From Eubacteriaceae bacterium (GTDB lineage: Bacteria; Bacillota; Clostridia; Lachnospirales; Lachnospiraceae), in NCBI GenBank assembly GCA_910575665.1, contig CAJTFB010000012.1:33028-97027 (forward strand): DNA of 64,000 bases, in the 5' to 3' direction. The position numbers and the translations under genes were made by a program. How positions within the stretch are numbered: position 1 is the stretch's first letter; every line of letters starts with the position of its first letter. A model generated the notes under the pieces. That model searched no databases and was not told the origin of the DNA. It was given only the letters and a program-made list of their open reading frames with translations. Below, in pieces: positions 1-8,150 of the stretch.

Positions 1-1
1 G

Positions 2-334
2 ATGAGCGTATTAGAGTTAAATGATCTTGTAAAAGCATGTGAAGAGGAATTTGGTGTTTCTGCAGCAGCAGGTGTTGTTGTGGCAGCAGCAGGTGACGGT
101 GCAGCAGCAGGCGGCGCTGAGAAGGATGAGTTCGATGTAGAGCTTACAGAAGTTGGACCAAACAAAGTTAAGGTTATCAAAGTAGTACGTGAGGTAACTG
201 GTCTTGGACTGAAAGAAGCAAAAGAAGTTGTAGACGGTGCTCCTAAAGTTGTTAAGGAAGCAGCTGCAAAAGAAGAGGCTGAGGATATCAAGGCTAAGCT
301 TGAGGCTGAGGGCGCAAAAGTTACATTGAAGTAA
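2..334 (+). CDS. rplL: 50S ribosomal protein L7/L12 (5' end cut off by window)
   Basis: L7/L12 forms the ribosomal stalk that recruits translation GTPases. The visible 110 residues show the Ala/Gly-rich hinge ([15 protein letters not shown]) and the conserved C-terminal domain ([17 protein letters not shown], then [10 protein letters not shown] at the end). Family members are about 120 residues, so roughly the first 10-15 codons lie upstream of the window; the Met at position 2 is an internal residue ([20 protein letters not shown]), not the start. It is normally the last gene of the rplJ-rplL pair, and a terminator follows. Identification is secure. Confidence 0.97.
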   Translation: MSVLELNDLVKACEEEFGVSAAAGVVVAAAGDGAAAGGAEKDEFDVELTEVGPNKVKVIKVVREVTGLGLKEAKEVVDGAPKVVKEAAAKEEAEDIKAKLEAEGAKVTLK

Positions 335-381
335 TTTCCAAAGTGACAAATCAACAGGCGGGCGTTGTACTGTCTGAAAAT

Positions 382-432
382 AAAGAGTCCATTTTTAGAT
401 ACATGAGATGGTATCTGGGATGGGCTCTTTTT
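382..432 (+). terminator. Rho-independent terminator of rplL
   Basis: AAAGAGTCCAT (382-392) pairs with ATGGGCTCTTT (420-430), and AGATAC (397-402) with GTATCT (411-416). The stem ends in a short T-run. It directly follows rplL and ends the ribosomal-protein transcript. Confidence 0.85.
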
Positions 433-447
433 GTGTGCAAATGGATT

Positions 448-474
448 TGTCGAATTATGTCGAAAAAAGTCGAA
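448..474 (+). promoter_or_regulatory. Three tandem Spo0A (0A)-box-like heptamers
   Basis: TGTCGAA (448-454), TGTCGAA (458-464) and AGTCGAA (468-474) are direct repeats with exactly 10-bp spacing. The 0A-box consensus is TGNCGAA, and tandem boxes 10 bp apart are the known arrangement at the B. subtilis abrB promoter. They lie about 90 bp upstream of the first gene of the accessory cluster. Whether Spo0A activates or represses cannot be told. No well-spaced sigma-A promoter is evident between the boxes and the gene. Confidence 0.7.
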
Positions 475-561
475 CGATTGTTCTTGCTGGATTTATCATC
501 AAATGTTAAAATTAAATAAAAGTTGACATAGAATTGACAAAAATACATTGAGATAGGAAAA

Positions 562-1509
562 ATGAAGGTATTAAAAAGTTATGAATGTATGAATGCCTGT
601 ATCCTGAATCATATGAACTGTGCAGGCATAAAGATAAACGGAAGCGACATCTTTTTTTCGGGTGGAGGATATCCTGTCAGTTATAAAAAGGGAAGTTTGA
701 CCCGTATTGTTTCAGATGGTTATGAAGCAAATTTTCGTTTTTTAGACCAATATGGTATTGATTACAAGTTTGGGAGGGTATCACCGGAAAAAAATTCTCT
801 CCTTTCGTTTCTTGAAAATTCTGATGCCATTACGATAAGGATGGTTTCTGATTTTTTGACGTATGATCCGGTATTTTCCCAGACAAGCGGCGCTTCCCAT
901 TTTATCAACATATTGAAATATGACAGTGATAAAATGAGATTTTATATTGCAGATGGAGATGTTCCCTCAGCAGAAACAGGAACTTATCTCGGGTGGCTAG
1001 AAGAGAGTGATGTCTTGAAGGGATGGGAGATAAAGTGTGGTGAAATTTTTGCTCTAAAACTGTCAGAAGGACTGGATCGGGAAAGGTTTTGTCGGCGCGT
1101 CCGAGAAGAGGCGAATTCTCAGGTAAAGCGGTCAATCAAATGTTATTTAGATGGTACAGATCATTTCTGGCTAAGCCGCTCAACTGGCGAGAAAGCGATT
1201 TCCTGCATGGTGAAAGAAATGGGAAGATATGTAGAAAAAAGAGACTTTAGAGATATAACAATAGATGCCAATTTTCGTCTGAGGGTAGATGGATATATGG
1301 GGGCGAAAAAATTTTTATTAGAGAAGCTTTGGGAACAGGGAAAAACTAAGTTGGCAGAAGAATATAAAGCTCTCATCGATCGATGGTCAAAATGGTGCAT
1401 GTTGCTGTTGAAAAGTGGACTAGTAGCAACGACAGAGAATTTTTCCGTTGTAAAACAAAGAATGGAGGAACTGGTTCAACAGGAGCATGAAATATTGGAG
1501 AAATATTAA
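562..1509 (+). CDS. BtrH_N-like protein (putative acyltransferase/peptidase fold), copy 1
   Basis: A 315-residue protein without signal peptide. Its N-terminus has a Cys-rich segment (Cys9, Cys13, Cys20) followed by a GGG turn (residues 34-36). The segment with His113 (SGASHFINIL) and Asp131/Asp133 (YIADGD) gives the Cys...His...Asp order of the BtrH N-terminal family. In butirosin biosynthesis BtrH moves an acyl group from the carrier protein BtrI to an amine. The C-terminal half is helical and unassigned. It is the first gene after the Spo0A-like boxes and lies 12 bp before the PLP decarboxylase gene, so operon membership is likely. The ribosome-binding site (GATAGGA) is weak. Function is inferred from motif order and from BtrK-, BtrJ- and BtrI-like neighbours; the acceptor substrate is unknown. 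Confidence 0.6.
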   Translation: MKVLKSYECMNACILNHMNCAGIKINGSDIFFSGGGYPVSYKKGSLTRIVSDGYEANFRFLDQYGIDYKFGRVSPEKNSLLSFLENSDAITIRMVSDFLTYDPVFSQTSGASHFINILKYDSDKMRFYIADGDVPSAETGTYLGWLEESDVLKGWEIKCGEIFALKLSEGLDRERFCRRVREEANSQVKRSIKCYLDGTDHFWLSRSTGEKAISCMVKEMGRYVEKRDFRDITIDANFRLRVDGYMGAKKFLLEKLWEQGKTKLAEEYKALIDRWSKWCMLLLKSGLVATTENFSVVKQRMEELVQQEHEILEKY

Positions 1510-1521
1510 CAGGAGATAGAC

Positions 1522-2718
1522 ATGACAGAAGATATTCAAAAGAAAGCCATTCAGAAATATGGTTCCCCATTGTATCTTTATGATATGGATCAATTCAGGC
1601 TCAATATAGACAAACTTAGAGAGCATCTGTTTCCTGAAAGTGGATTGTTTTTTTCAATGAAGGCCAATCCATTATCTGCATTTTCCAGCATAGCCTGTGA
1701 GAGAAGCTGTGGCGTAGAAATAGCATCTGGAGGGGAGCTGGAGCAGGCACTAGATAGTGGTGCTGCTCCTGGAAATATCGTGTTTACCGGACCAGGGAAA
1801 ACAGAAAGTGAGTTACTGCAGGCCATCGATGCACAAATTTATATGATTCATGCAGAGTCTCTCCGGGAGATACGAATCATCAATCAGTTAGCGGAGAGGA
1901 AGAACTGTAGTGTGCCCATTGCACTTCGTATTAATCCAAATGGAATAAAGTCATCGGGGAAGATACAGATGAGTGGAACTGCTTCGCAGTTTGGAATCGA
2001 AGAGACGGAAATTGATGACAGTTTGTTTGAAGAAATAAATTCCTTGAAAAATGTTAATTTAACTGGTGTACATATTTATATGGGAACATCTATATTAAAT
2101 GCTGAGGAGATATGTCGGAATACGGAGTATTCAATTCAGCTGGGAATAGAACTTTCTGGAAAATATGCTTTCAAATTAAGATATCTAAACGTAGGCGGGG
2201 GATTTGGCATTCCTTATTTTCCAGGAGAAAAGGCATTAGATTTGACAGCGATGAGTAGCGGAATGGCGATATTAAAAGAAAAATACCAGAAATCGTTACG
2301 GGAAACAAAATTGTTTTTTGAGAGTGGGCGTTTTCTTTTGGCAGAATGTGGATTGTTTATGGTCTGTGTGTTATATCGAAAAGAATCTCGTGGAAATACT
2401 TATCTGGTTTGTGATGGCGGTGCGAATTTCCATGCTGCCTCTGCCTTTTTAGGAAGGTTCGTCCGGGGAAATTTCCCTATGTATGTATTAGGCAAAGAGG
2501 GAGCGGAAAAAGAGTTTTATGTGACGGGACCCTCTTGTACGCCAACGGATCTGTTGGGTCAGAAGGTCATGCTTCCATCGGACACAGATGAGGGGGATAT
2601 CATTGTGATAGAAAAGTCTGGGGCATACGGACTTACCTACAGTCCTTATGGTTTTCTGAGCCACAAACTGCCATTGGAGATTGGCTACGAAAAAGAAAAT
2701 GGGTTCCAGATATTATAA
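1522..2718 (+). CDS. PLP-dependent decarboxylase, BtrK/LysA (fold type III) family
   Basis: A 398-residue enzyme of the alanine-racemase-like decarboxylase fold. Lys47 in FFSMKANP is the PLP lysine. HIYMGTS (from His184) corresponds to the usual HIGS segment, VGGGFG (224-229) is the phosphate-binding loop, ESGR (267-270) matches EPGR, and Cys339 in TGPSCTPTD is the catalytic Cys contributed to the partner subunit. GAY...YSPY near the C-terminus is also conserved. Length fits the family. Diaminopimelate decarboxylase is possible by fold. However, the adjacent ATP-grasp and carrier-protein genes match BtrK, which decarboxylates glutamyl-S-carrier protein to GABA-S-carrier protein. The substrate here is therefore inferred to be carrier-bound. 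Start ATG 1522 has AGGAGA upstream. Confidence 0.82.
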   Translation: MTEDIQKKAIQKYGSPLYLYDMDQFRLNIDKLREHLFPESGLFFSMKANPLSAFSSIACERSCGVEIASGGELEQALDSGAAPGNIVFTGPGKTESELLQAIDAQIYMIHAESLREIRIINQLAERKNCSVPIALRINPNGIKSSGKIQMSGTASQFGIEETEIDDSLFEEINSLKNVNLTGVHIYMGTSILNAEEICRNTEYSIQLGIELSGKYAFKLRYLNVGGGFGIPYFPGEKALDLTAMSSGMAILKEKYQKSLRETKLFFESGRFLLAECGLFMVCVLYRKESRGNTYLVCDGGANFHAASAFLGRFVRGNFPMYVLGKEGAEKEFYVTGPSCTPTDLLGQKVMLPSDTDEGDIIVIEKSGAYGLTYSPYGFLSHKLPLEIGYEKENGFQIL

Positions 2719-2748
2719 ATATTCGGTGAGGCTAAAGAAGAGGTAATA

Positions 2749-4014
2749 ATGAATTTTTGCTGGCTGTTTAATATTGGAATAGAAGATAACTGGTCTGTAG
2801 ACCGATTTAAGATGAAAGATCTGGAAGAGGATTGTATTGTACAGCATATGGAAGAAATTATGCTGTTAATGGCAGATAAAGATGATACTCTGCTCTTGCG
2901 CAGGAAACCAAATGACACGTTTTTATGCCAAATGAGGTCCTATGGATTTGAAGTACCCCAAATAATTTATCCAGAGAAAGAAGATACAACAAAAACAATT
3001 ACCCAGCTTGTTCTTGAAGATAAAAGGATTCTTCAGGAATTAAAAGAGTTGTCTCGTAAAAAGGATACACATCTTCTTCCCTATGGTGTTACCGAAGATG
3101 AGGAAATACTGGCTAAGGAATGTGGTATGAGGTTGATTGGACCGAGTTCGACGGTATCACGCGTTTCCAATAGCAAATTATATGCAAAAGAACTTATAAA
3201 AAGACTCCATCTGTCATCGCCGGATGGAAAAGTATGTGAGAATTTTGACCAGATTCGGGAAGAGTGGGAACGTTTAAGGAAGCAGTTTCGCCGTATCGTT
3301 ATGAAAAGACCATATGGGGCATCCGGAAGAGGATTATATCTGGTGGAGAATTTTGAGAAGCTGCAAAGAGTGCTGTATATATTGAAGCGTTCTGGCGGTG
3401 AAAATGAAAAATGTATTGTAGAGGGCTGGTATGAGGATAAAAAGGATTTAAACACTCAGATGTTTATATGCGATGATGGTAATATTAAAATACTCTCAGT
3501 AAAGGAACAAATCCTGGAGGGTACTGTATACAAAGGTTCAATTTTTCCAGTTGAATTGTCAGTTGATATAAAGAGTAAATACTTAACTGCTTTAGAAAAG
3601 GCGGGGAGCGAGTTGTACAAGGATGGCATAAGAGGAATTGTCGGCATTGATTCTATCGTGACGGAACAAGAAATTTTTCCGATCATAGAGATCAACGTGA
3701 GATTTACGCTTTCTACTTATCTGTCTATGTTACCATTGCGATTTCCAGATAGATATTTTTGCTCCATGTATTACAGGATTTTTTTGTCGGAGAAATGGAA
3801 TTACACTGAAATAACAAAAAAACTAGTTCGAGCCGGGCTGGCGTTTGATACGAAAACTAGGGAAGGAATATTTTGTTATAACCATGCCTGTGTACACCAG
3901 GATATTTTAGGTAAAGCTGGACGCTTATTTGTCATAATGATTGCAAAGCAAAGGACAGATTTACAAAAACTGCGTTTTAAATTGGAACAGTTATTGGAGG
4001 AGGCAAAATATTGA
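2749..4014 (+). CDS. ATP-grasp ligase, BtrJ-like (amino acid to carrier protein)
   Basis: A 421-residue ATP-grasp enzyme. IVMKRPYGASGRG (Lys186, glycine loop 190-195) is the ATP-binding lysine and loop. VEGWYEDKKDLNTQMFI follows as the central strand. IIEINVRF supplies the Mg-binding Glu314, Asn316 and Arg318. An N-terminal pre-ATP-grasp region of about 130 residues is typical of this family. BtrJ uses ATP to ligate L-glutamate to the pantetheine thiol of BtrI, and the same role fits here because the next gene encodes an acyl carrier protein one base downstream. AGAGG precedes the ATG. A different amino acid substrate is possible. A peptide or amide ligase acting on a free small molecule is the main alternative. 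Confidence 0.72.
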   Translation: MNFCWLFNIGIEDNWSVDRFKMKDLEEDCIVQHMEEIMLLMADKDDTLLLRRKPNDTFLCQMRSYGFEVPQIIYPEKEDTTKTITQLVLEDKRILQELKELSRKKDTHLLPYGVTEDEEILAKECGMRLIGPSSTVSRVSNSKLYAKELIKRLHLSSPDGKVCENFDQIREEWERLRKQFRRIVMKRPYGASGRGLYLVENFEKLQRVLYILKRSGGENEKCIVEGWYEDKKDLNTQMFICDDGNIKILSVKEQILEGTVYKGSIFPVELSVDIKSKYLTALEKAGSELYKDGIRGIVGIDSIVTEQEIFPIIEINVRFTLSTYLSMLPLRFPDRYFCSMYYRIFLSEKWNYTEITKKLVRAGLAFDTKTREGIFCYNHACVHQDILGKAGRLFVIMIAKQRTDLQKLRFKLEQLLEEAKY

Positions 4015-4015
4015 T

Positions 4016-4264
4016 ATGGAGCTGGAAAAAACGATACGGAACAAGCTGGCAGAAGTGTTAAGGACCGAGAATCCAGAGGAGATATCTTTAGAAAAGGATT
4101 TGAAAGAGTATGGAATGGATTCGTTAAATGCCATCGAACTGGTTGTTGCATTAGAAATGGAATTTGGGATTGAATTCGCTGAAGATGACTTACTGGTAGA
4201 TAATCTCTGTACCGTGCAGAAATTAATACTTGTGGTGAGGAAATATCAAGGGCTTAGGAGGTGA
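4016..4264 (+). CDS. Acyl carrier protein 1 (BtrI-like)
   Basis: An 82-residue carrier protein. The phosphopantetheine site is Ser36 in EYGMDSLNAIEL, followed by the acidic helix II/III typical of carrier proteins. I chose ATG 4016 because GGAGGAGG (3996-4003) lies 12 bp upstream and the product then has the normal length; an upstream in-frame start at 3941 would add 25 unrelated residues. The start overlaps the end of the ATP-grasp gene almost directly (stop 4012-4014), implying translational coupling. By position it is the likely carrier for the amino acid loaded by the ATP-grasp enzyme. No phosphopantetheinyl transferase gene is in the window. Confidence 0.85.
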   Translation: MELEKTIRNKLAEVLRTENPEEISLEKDLKEYGMDSLNAIELVVALEMEFGIEFAEDDLLVDNLCTVQKLILVVRKYQGLRR

Positions 4265-4337
4265 GATTATGAATAAATGAAATATTATAAAGAAATAGGT
4301 TGATCATTTAAGGTGAAGGAAAGGAGAACAAAAGACA

Positions 4338-4868
4338 ATGGATAAAATTATAAAAAACAAGTGTGTAGTATTAATACTAATTCTAGCATTCTTTTTTTAT
4401 AATGTATGTGATGTTAAAGCTGCTCAAAAAAAGAAAGAGATTCAACATACTTTTAGAATGAAAGAAATAGCGAATTTTGGGGCATCATTATATGTGGTAG
4501 TTGATGTTTTTTCGACAGCGACAGAAAAATATACATACACAACTAAAAATGTAAAGTACAATAGGAGAAGTGTATATGCTTATTTCAAGGAGATAACATC
4601 GCAAACTTATTACCAGTGTGGGGTTTCACCGATACGTCATTATAATAGTTCAGGTTCAGAAATTAAAAATTTTAGCTGGAAAAATGACGATGGGCTTTTT
4701 CCAGGTGGAACGGTTTTTAATTACGCTAAATATAATGATACAGAAGTAACTTATACTCGTTCAAATAGAAATAAGGCTCAGTGGACAGTTGCTGTATCTG
4801 CCCCAGACACTCAACAAAAACTTGCAGTAAAAACGGGAACTATCAGTCTGTATTTTTCATCCAAGTAA
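4338..4868 (+). CDS. Exported protein of unknown function
   Basis: I do not recognise this 176-residue protein. A signal peptide is clear: basic MDKIIKNK, a hydrophobic core (VVLILILAFFFY), and a likely cleavage site after VKA (about residue 29). The mature part is Tyr-, Thr- and Lys-rich and looks beta-rich, with short strands around YVVVDVF and WTVAVSA. AAAGGAG lies upstream of the ATG. It sits between the first carrier protein and a PrsA/SurA-like gene in the same orientation. An accessory or target role in the cluster is possible but unproven. Confidence 0.6.
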   Translation: MDKIIKNKCVVLILILAFFFYNVCDVKAAQKKKEIQHTFRMKEIANFGASLYVVVDVFSTATEKYTYTTKNVKYNRRSVYAYFKEITSQTYYQCGVSPIRHYNSSGSEIKNFSWKNDDGLFPGGTVFNYAKYNDTEVTYTRSNRNKAQWTVAVSAPDTQQKLAVKTGTISLYFSSK

Positions 4869-4882
4869 AGGAGGACAAAGAA

Positions 4883-5545
4883 ATGAAAAAAATATTAAAA
4901 AGGAAAAAGACATTAATCACATTGGGGACATGTATTGCTATTTTAGGCTTAACTTTCGGAACCGTAAGCATTGCTCAAAATTATTATAAGAGCTCTGGTT
5001 CTAGTGAAAAGGAAAAGGCAGTATATCAAATGGCTGAAAAAGAAAAAGAGAGATTAAAGGATAGAGGAACTTATAACCCCAAAGGTCATATTAAAAAGGA
5101 AGATCTTGCTGAAAAAGCTGAAAATGTTGCAGATGTGTTTGATATGAGCGTCAGTGAAGCAGAAAAACGGATTACGAAAAATTCGATTGAGAAAAAAGCC
5201 TTATATCTGGCAGCTGAAGAGGCGGGGTTTACCGTTGATGAACAGGAAGTAACAGAAGCAATTGATAAAATAAGGGCCACTTTTGTATCGGATCCAGAAG
5301 GTAAGAAAGAGCTTGAGGCTGAGATCGCCGGTATGGGAATGGATGAAGAGGAGTATTGGAATTTTGTACGTCCACAATACAAGTCAAATATGATAGTCAA
5401 CAAGTATTTGAATAAAATGTATGAAGAGAAATGTAAAGAAGAAAAAATAGATTTATATTCTGAAGAATATATGGAAAAGCGCAAAGAGTGGCGGGATTCC
5501 ATCGCACAGGAGGCAATTAAAAAATATAATGTTAAGGTAGAATAA
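4883..5545 (+). CDS. Membrane-anchored SurA_N/PrsA-like chaperone-type protein
   Basis: A 220-residue protein. The N-terminus has a basic start and one membrane segment (TLITLGTCIAILGLTFGTV, residues 10-28). The rest is charged and helical: a segment like ...SEAEKRITKNSIEKKALYLAA, then a VDEQEVTEAIDKIR stretch, resembles the SurA/PrsA N-terminal chaperone domain. No parvulin isomerase domain follows, so it would be a chaperone-only form. ATG 4883 is chosen because AAAGGAGG lies 8-15 bp upstream; a longer frame from 4781 overlaps the previous gene and lacks a site. It is probably an extracytoplasmic folding factor for the neighbouring exported proteins. Family assignment is moderate. Confidence 0.6.
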   Translation: MKKILKRKKTLITLGTCIAILGLTFGTVSIAQNYYKSSGSSEKEKAVYQMAEKEKERLKDRGTYNPKGHIKKEDLAEKAENVADVFDMSVSEAEKRITKNSIEKKALYLAAEEAGFTVDEQEVTEAIDKIRATFVSDPEGKKELEAEIAGMGMDEEEYWNFVRPQYKSNMIVNKYLNKMYEEKCKEEKIDLYSEEYMEKRKEWRDSIAQEAIKKYNVKVE

Positions 5546-5568
5546 ACATTATAATGAAGTTAGTACTT

Positions 5569-5611
5569 TTTGGTCAAATTGTTGTTTTAATAATGTGACA
5601 ATTTGACCAAA
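5569..5611. promoter_or_regulatory. Perfect 14-bp inverted repeat between genes
   Basis: TTTGGTCAAATTGT (5569-5582) and ACAATTTGACCAAA (5598-5611) are perfect inverted copies around a 15-nt loop. No T-run follows, so a simple terminator is unlikely. It lies about 40 bp before the lipoprotein gene and could be an operator or an mRNA stem-loop. Confidence 0.55.
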
Positions 5612-5651
5612 TGTACATTTGTATCAATAGTTATTTAGTGAGGGAATACAG

Positions 5652-6425
5652 ATGAAAAAACGATATTTAGTATTGATGGTTAGCATTTTAGTTTTACTAT
5701 TTGGCTGTGGAGGAAGAAATCATTTAACTGAGACAAAAAACACGTATCCGCCAGAAAAAACGGACATAGCAAAAGAAATATATTGGGAAAAAAAAGAAGA
5801 TCTGGGATTTCAGAAAACCAGTACTGTTCATTTGGAGTCTAACAAAGATAATTCAGGGTTGAAGATTGTAATAGACGGATACCCTGTCAGTCTGGAAAAC
5901 GAAAAAGAGCTTACATATCAGAATTTTGACTTTACTAAAATGATAAAAAAGGATTTTGATGAAGATGGAATTATGGAAATCGTTATATTATTTTATGGGA
6001 GGACCTTTGAGAATTTCAGAGTAATAAAATATGATGGGAAAACATGGGGAATGGTAAATATGGGCCAGGTAGAAGATACGTGGTCAAATTTTGTAGAGGT
6101 GAAGGCGCTGAAAAATAGTTCCGTGAAGATTGAGGTTAAAAAAACAGGGTATAAAACTACAGTAAAGCTTCCAAACAATAAATATCTTAAAAGAGAAGGG
6201 GAGAAAGCAATTTCGGGTACAGGTTATCATTTCTTTGAATTGCAGGATAATGATATCATCGTGGTTAATCAATTATATCTGAATAATGTGGGGGATGCCT
6301 TTGGACAGGTCAGGCAAAAGATTCATCTCGATGAAAAAGGAACAGAGCTGATACTGGGAGAGACCAGTTATATGTCCCAAAAAGATGCCAAAGGGAGAAA
6401 GTATGAGATGTATGAAGATTCGTAA
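5652..6425 (+). CDS. Lipoprotein of unknown function
   Basis: A 257-residue predicted lipoprotein. The signal peptide MKKRYLVLMVSILVLLFGCGG ends in a lipobox (LLFGC), so Cys19 would be lipidated and the protein tethered outside the membrane. The middle contains DFDEDGIMEIVILFYG, an Asp-rich calcium-loop/VCBS-like strand pattern followed by GKTWGMVNMG, which suggests beta-propeller-type blades. No enzyme motif is seen. It is 12 bp upstream of carrier protein 2. The inverted repeat at 5569-5611 lies in its leader. Function unknown. Confidence 0.6.
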   Translation: MKKRYLVLMVSILVLLFGCGGRNHLTETKNTYPPEKTDIAKEIYWEKKEDLGFQKTSTVHLESNKDNSGLKIVIDGYPVSLENEKELTYQNFDFTKMIKKDFDEDGIMEIVILFYGRTFENFRVIKYDGKTWGMVNMGQVEDTWSNFVEVKALKNSSVKIEVKKTGYKTTVKLPNNKYLKREGEKAISGTGYHFFELQDNDIIVVNQLYLNNVGDAFGQVRQKIHLDEKGTELILGETSYMSQKDAKGRKYEMYEDS

Positions 6426-6437
6426 GGAGGAAATAAA

Positions 6438-6683
6438 ATGCAGACGATACGCAGACAGATTATCGATATCATAGAAAAATATGCTGGTAAGGAAGTTGTA
6501 ACGGACGGAGATATCAGCCTGATTGATGATTTGGAGTTTGATTCCCTTCAGCTTGTGGGAGTATTGACAGAAATAGAGGAAAAGTTTCATATTTCTTTTG
6601 AACAGGGGGAAAAACTATTGGATATGGTGGACAGTCTGGATAAAATAACAGAGTATGTGGAGGAATTCAATGAAATATCGTAA
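6438..6683 (+). CDS. Acyl carrier protein 2
   Basis: An 81-residue carrier protein. Ser36 in DDLEFDSLQLVG is the phosphopantetheine attachment site. AAGGAGG is placed 7 bp before the ATG. It is immediately followed by an AMP-forming ligase (13 bp gap), so the pair likely works as ligase plus carrier. It differs from carrier protein 1 in sequence outside the DSL motif, implying two separate thioester-bound intermediates in this pathway. Confidence 0.87.
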   Translation: MQTIRRQIIDIIEKYAGKEVVTDGDISLIDDLEFDSLQLVGVLTEIEEKFHISFEQGEKLLDMVDSLDKITEYVEEFNEIS

Positions 6684-6695
6684 GGGAATTATGAG

Positions 6696-8150
6696 ATGAA
6701 GACGAGAGAGCCTGACTTATGGAATTTTAAAAAGTACGCAGACCTGCCAGCGGTTCTGACGGAGGACGGGAAAGAATACCGCTATTCGGAAATCGACCTG
6801 CTTAGGCAGGAACTTGCCAGCCGCATTCGGCCGCATACCCTTGTGCTGCTGCTGGCAGATAATGATATAGGAAGTCTGATGGGGTATGTGACCTGTCTCA
6901 CACATGGCAGTGTGCCGATTTTGTTTCAGCAGGAGAGAGATAATACAGGTTTTATCTATATGGCAGAACATTACGCTCCTGATTATGTGTGGCTGTCAGA
7001 AATACAATATAGCAGATTGAGACAAGGATTAGATTTTGGATATGAAAGCTGTTTTTATTTCCTGGGGTACATATTATTGCAAAAGAAGGAAGTAAGTATG
7101 ATCAAACTCTATCCAGACCTGGCGTTATTGCTGCCGACATCGGGCTCTACCGGCAGTCCAAAACTGGTACGTATAAGCGCTGAAAATATAGCGGCTAATA
7201 CGAGATCCATCTGTGAATATCTGGATCTGACAGAAGCAGACAGGGCAGTTATGTCTCTGCCTATGAGCTATACCTATGGGCTTTCTGTCATAAACACTCA
7301 TCTGTTCGTGGGAGGAAGTATCCTTCTGACAAAGGCAAAGGTAATACAGAGACGTTTCTGGGAGATGGTAAACAAATACCATGTTACATTTTTTGCAGGC
7401 GTACCCTATACCTTTGAGTGCATGAAGAAAATACAGGCAGATAGGCTGGAATTAAAGGATCTGCGTATATTGACCCAGGCAGGAGGCAGGCTGTCAGAAG
7501 AGCAGCAGCGGTATTGGGGTAAGTATGCAGAGAAGAAGGGAAAGGAATTTTATGTAATGTATGGGCAGACAGAGGCAACGGCGAGAATCAGTTATCTGCC
7601 GCCCGAGGACTGCCTGAGAAAGATTGGGAGCGTGGGAATACCTGTTCCAGGCAGCTGTATCCAGATAGAAGATGAAGGACATCATAACGTTTCCGTACCA
7701 AAACAAGAGGGAGAGGTCGTCTGCGTGGGAAAGCAGGTGAGCCTGGGTTATGCAGAAAGTATAGAGGATTTATCTCGGCCGGATCAAAATAAGGGAGTAC
7801 TCTATACCGGGGATTTAGGTTATTTAGACGAAGAGGGGTATCTCTATATCACGGGAAGGAAAAACAGGTTTGCCAAGATTTATGGAAAGCGCATCGACCT
7901 AAATGTTTTGGAGCAGCTGGCTAAAGAATATTTTGGTGGAGAGACAGCAGCATTGGCGGATGATAAAAAAATCTATTTCTATACCGATGCGGATGTAACT
8001 GAGGATGAGCTTGCGAAAATACGAAATCACCTGCCGTTTGGCGTGGATGTTTTTGAAATCCGGGACATGGAAACAGTGCCAAGGAAAAGTTCAGGCAAGA
8101 TCGATTACAGAGGTGAAGAGTTATGCTTACAGAGAGACAGAGAAAAATAA
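6696..8150 (+). CDS. AMP-forming acyl/aminoacyl ligase (ANL superfamily)
   Basis: A 484-residue adenylation enzyme. Core motif A3 is LPTSGSTGSPK (about residues 147-156), A5 is YGQTEATAR, A7 is YTGDLGYLDEEGYLYITGR, and the C-terminal catalytic lysine is in RKSSGKIDY near residue 473. It would activate a carboxylic acid with ATP and pass it to a thiol, most likely that of the carrier protein encoded just upstream. The substrate pocket cannot be read reliably. The 3' end overlaps the next ligase gene by 28 bp, indicating one translational unit. Confidence 0.85.
   Translation: MKTREPDLWNFKKYADLPAVLTEDGKEYRYSEIDLLRQELASRIRPHTLVLLLADNDIGSLMGYVTCLTHGSVPILFQQERDNTGFIYMAEHYAPDYVWLSEIQYSRLRQGLDFGYESCFYFLGYILLQKKEVSMIKLYPDLALLLPTSGSTGSPKLVRISAENIAANTRSICEYLDLTEADRAVMSLPMSYTYGLSVINTHLFVGGSILLTKAKVIQRRFWEMVNKYHVTFFAGVPYTFECMKKIQADRLELKDLRILTQAGGRLSEEQQRYWGKYAEKKGKEFYVMYGQTEATARISYLPPEDCLRKIGSVGIPVPGSCIQIEDEGHHNVSVPKQEGEVVCVGKQVSLGYAESIEDLSRPDQNKGVLYTGDLGYLDEEGYLYITGRKNRFAKIYGKRIDLNVLEQLAKEYFGGETAALADDKKIYFYTDADVTEDELAKIRNHLPFGVDVFEIRDMETVPRKSSGKIDYRGEELCLQRDREK

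Larger units (their letters stand above)
361..485 (+). repeat. Copy A of a duplicated terminator plus Spo0A-box segment
   Basis: This 125-bp stretch downstream of rplL reappears at 11149-11276 with scattered substitutions. Both copies begin with GGCGTTGTACTG, contain the same terminator stem, and end with CGAACGATTGTTCTT. The copies sit at the two ends of the 562-11145 cluster in the same orientation. This suggests duplication by insertion or recombination. Confidence 0.85.

Noticed and set aside
523..562. Two TTGACA sequences (523 and 534) before the first cassette gene as sigma-A promoters
   Set aside because: Neither has a recognisable -10 at 16-18 bp; the best candidate (TACATT) gives a 15-bp spacer, so no promoter was listed.
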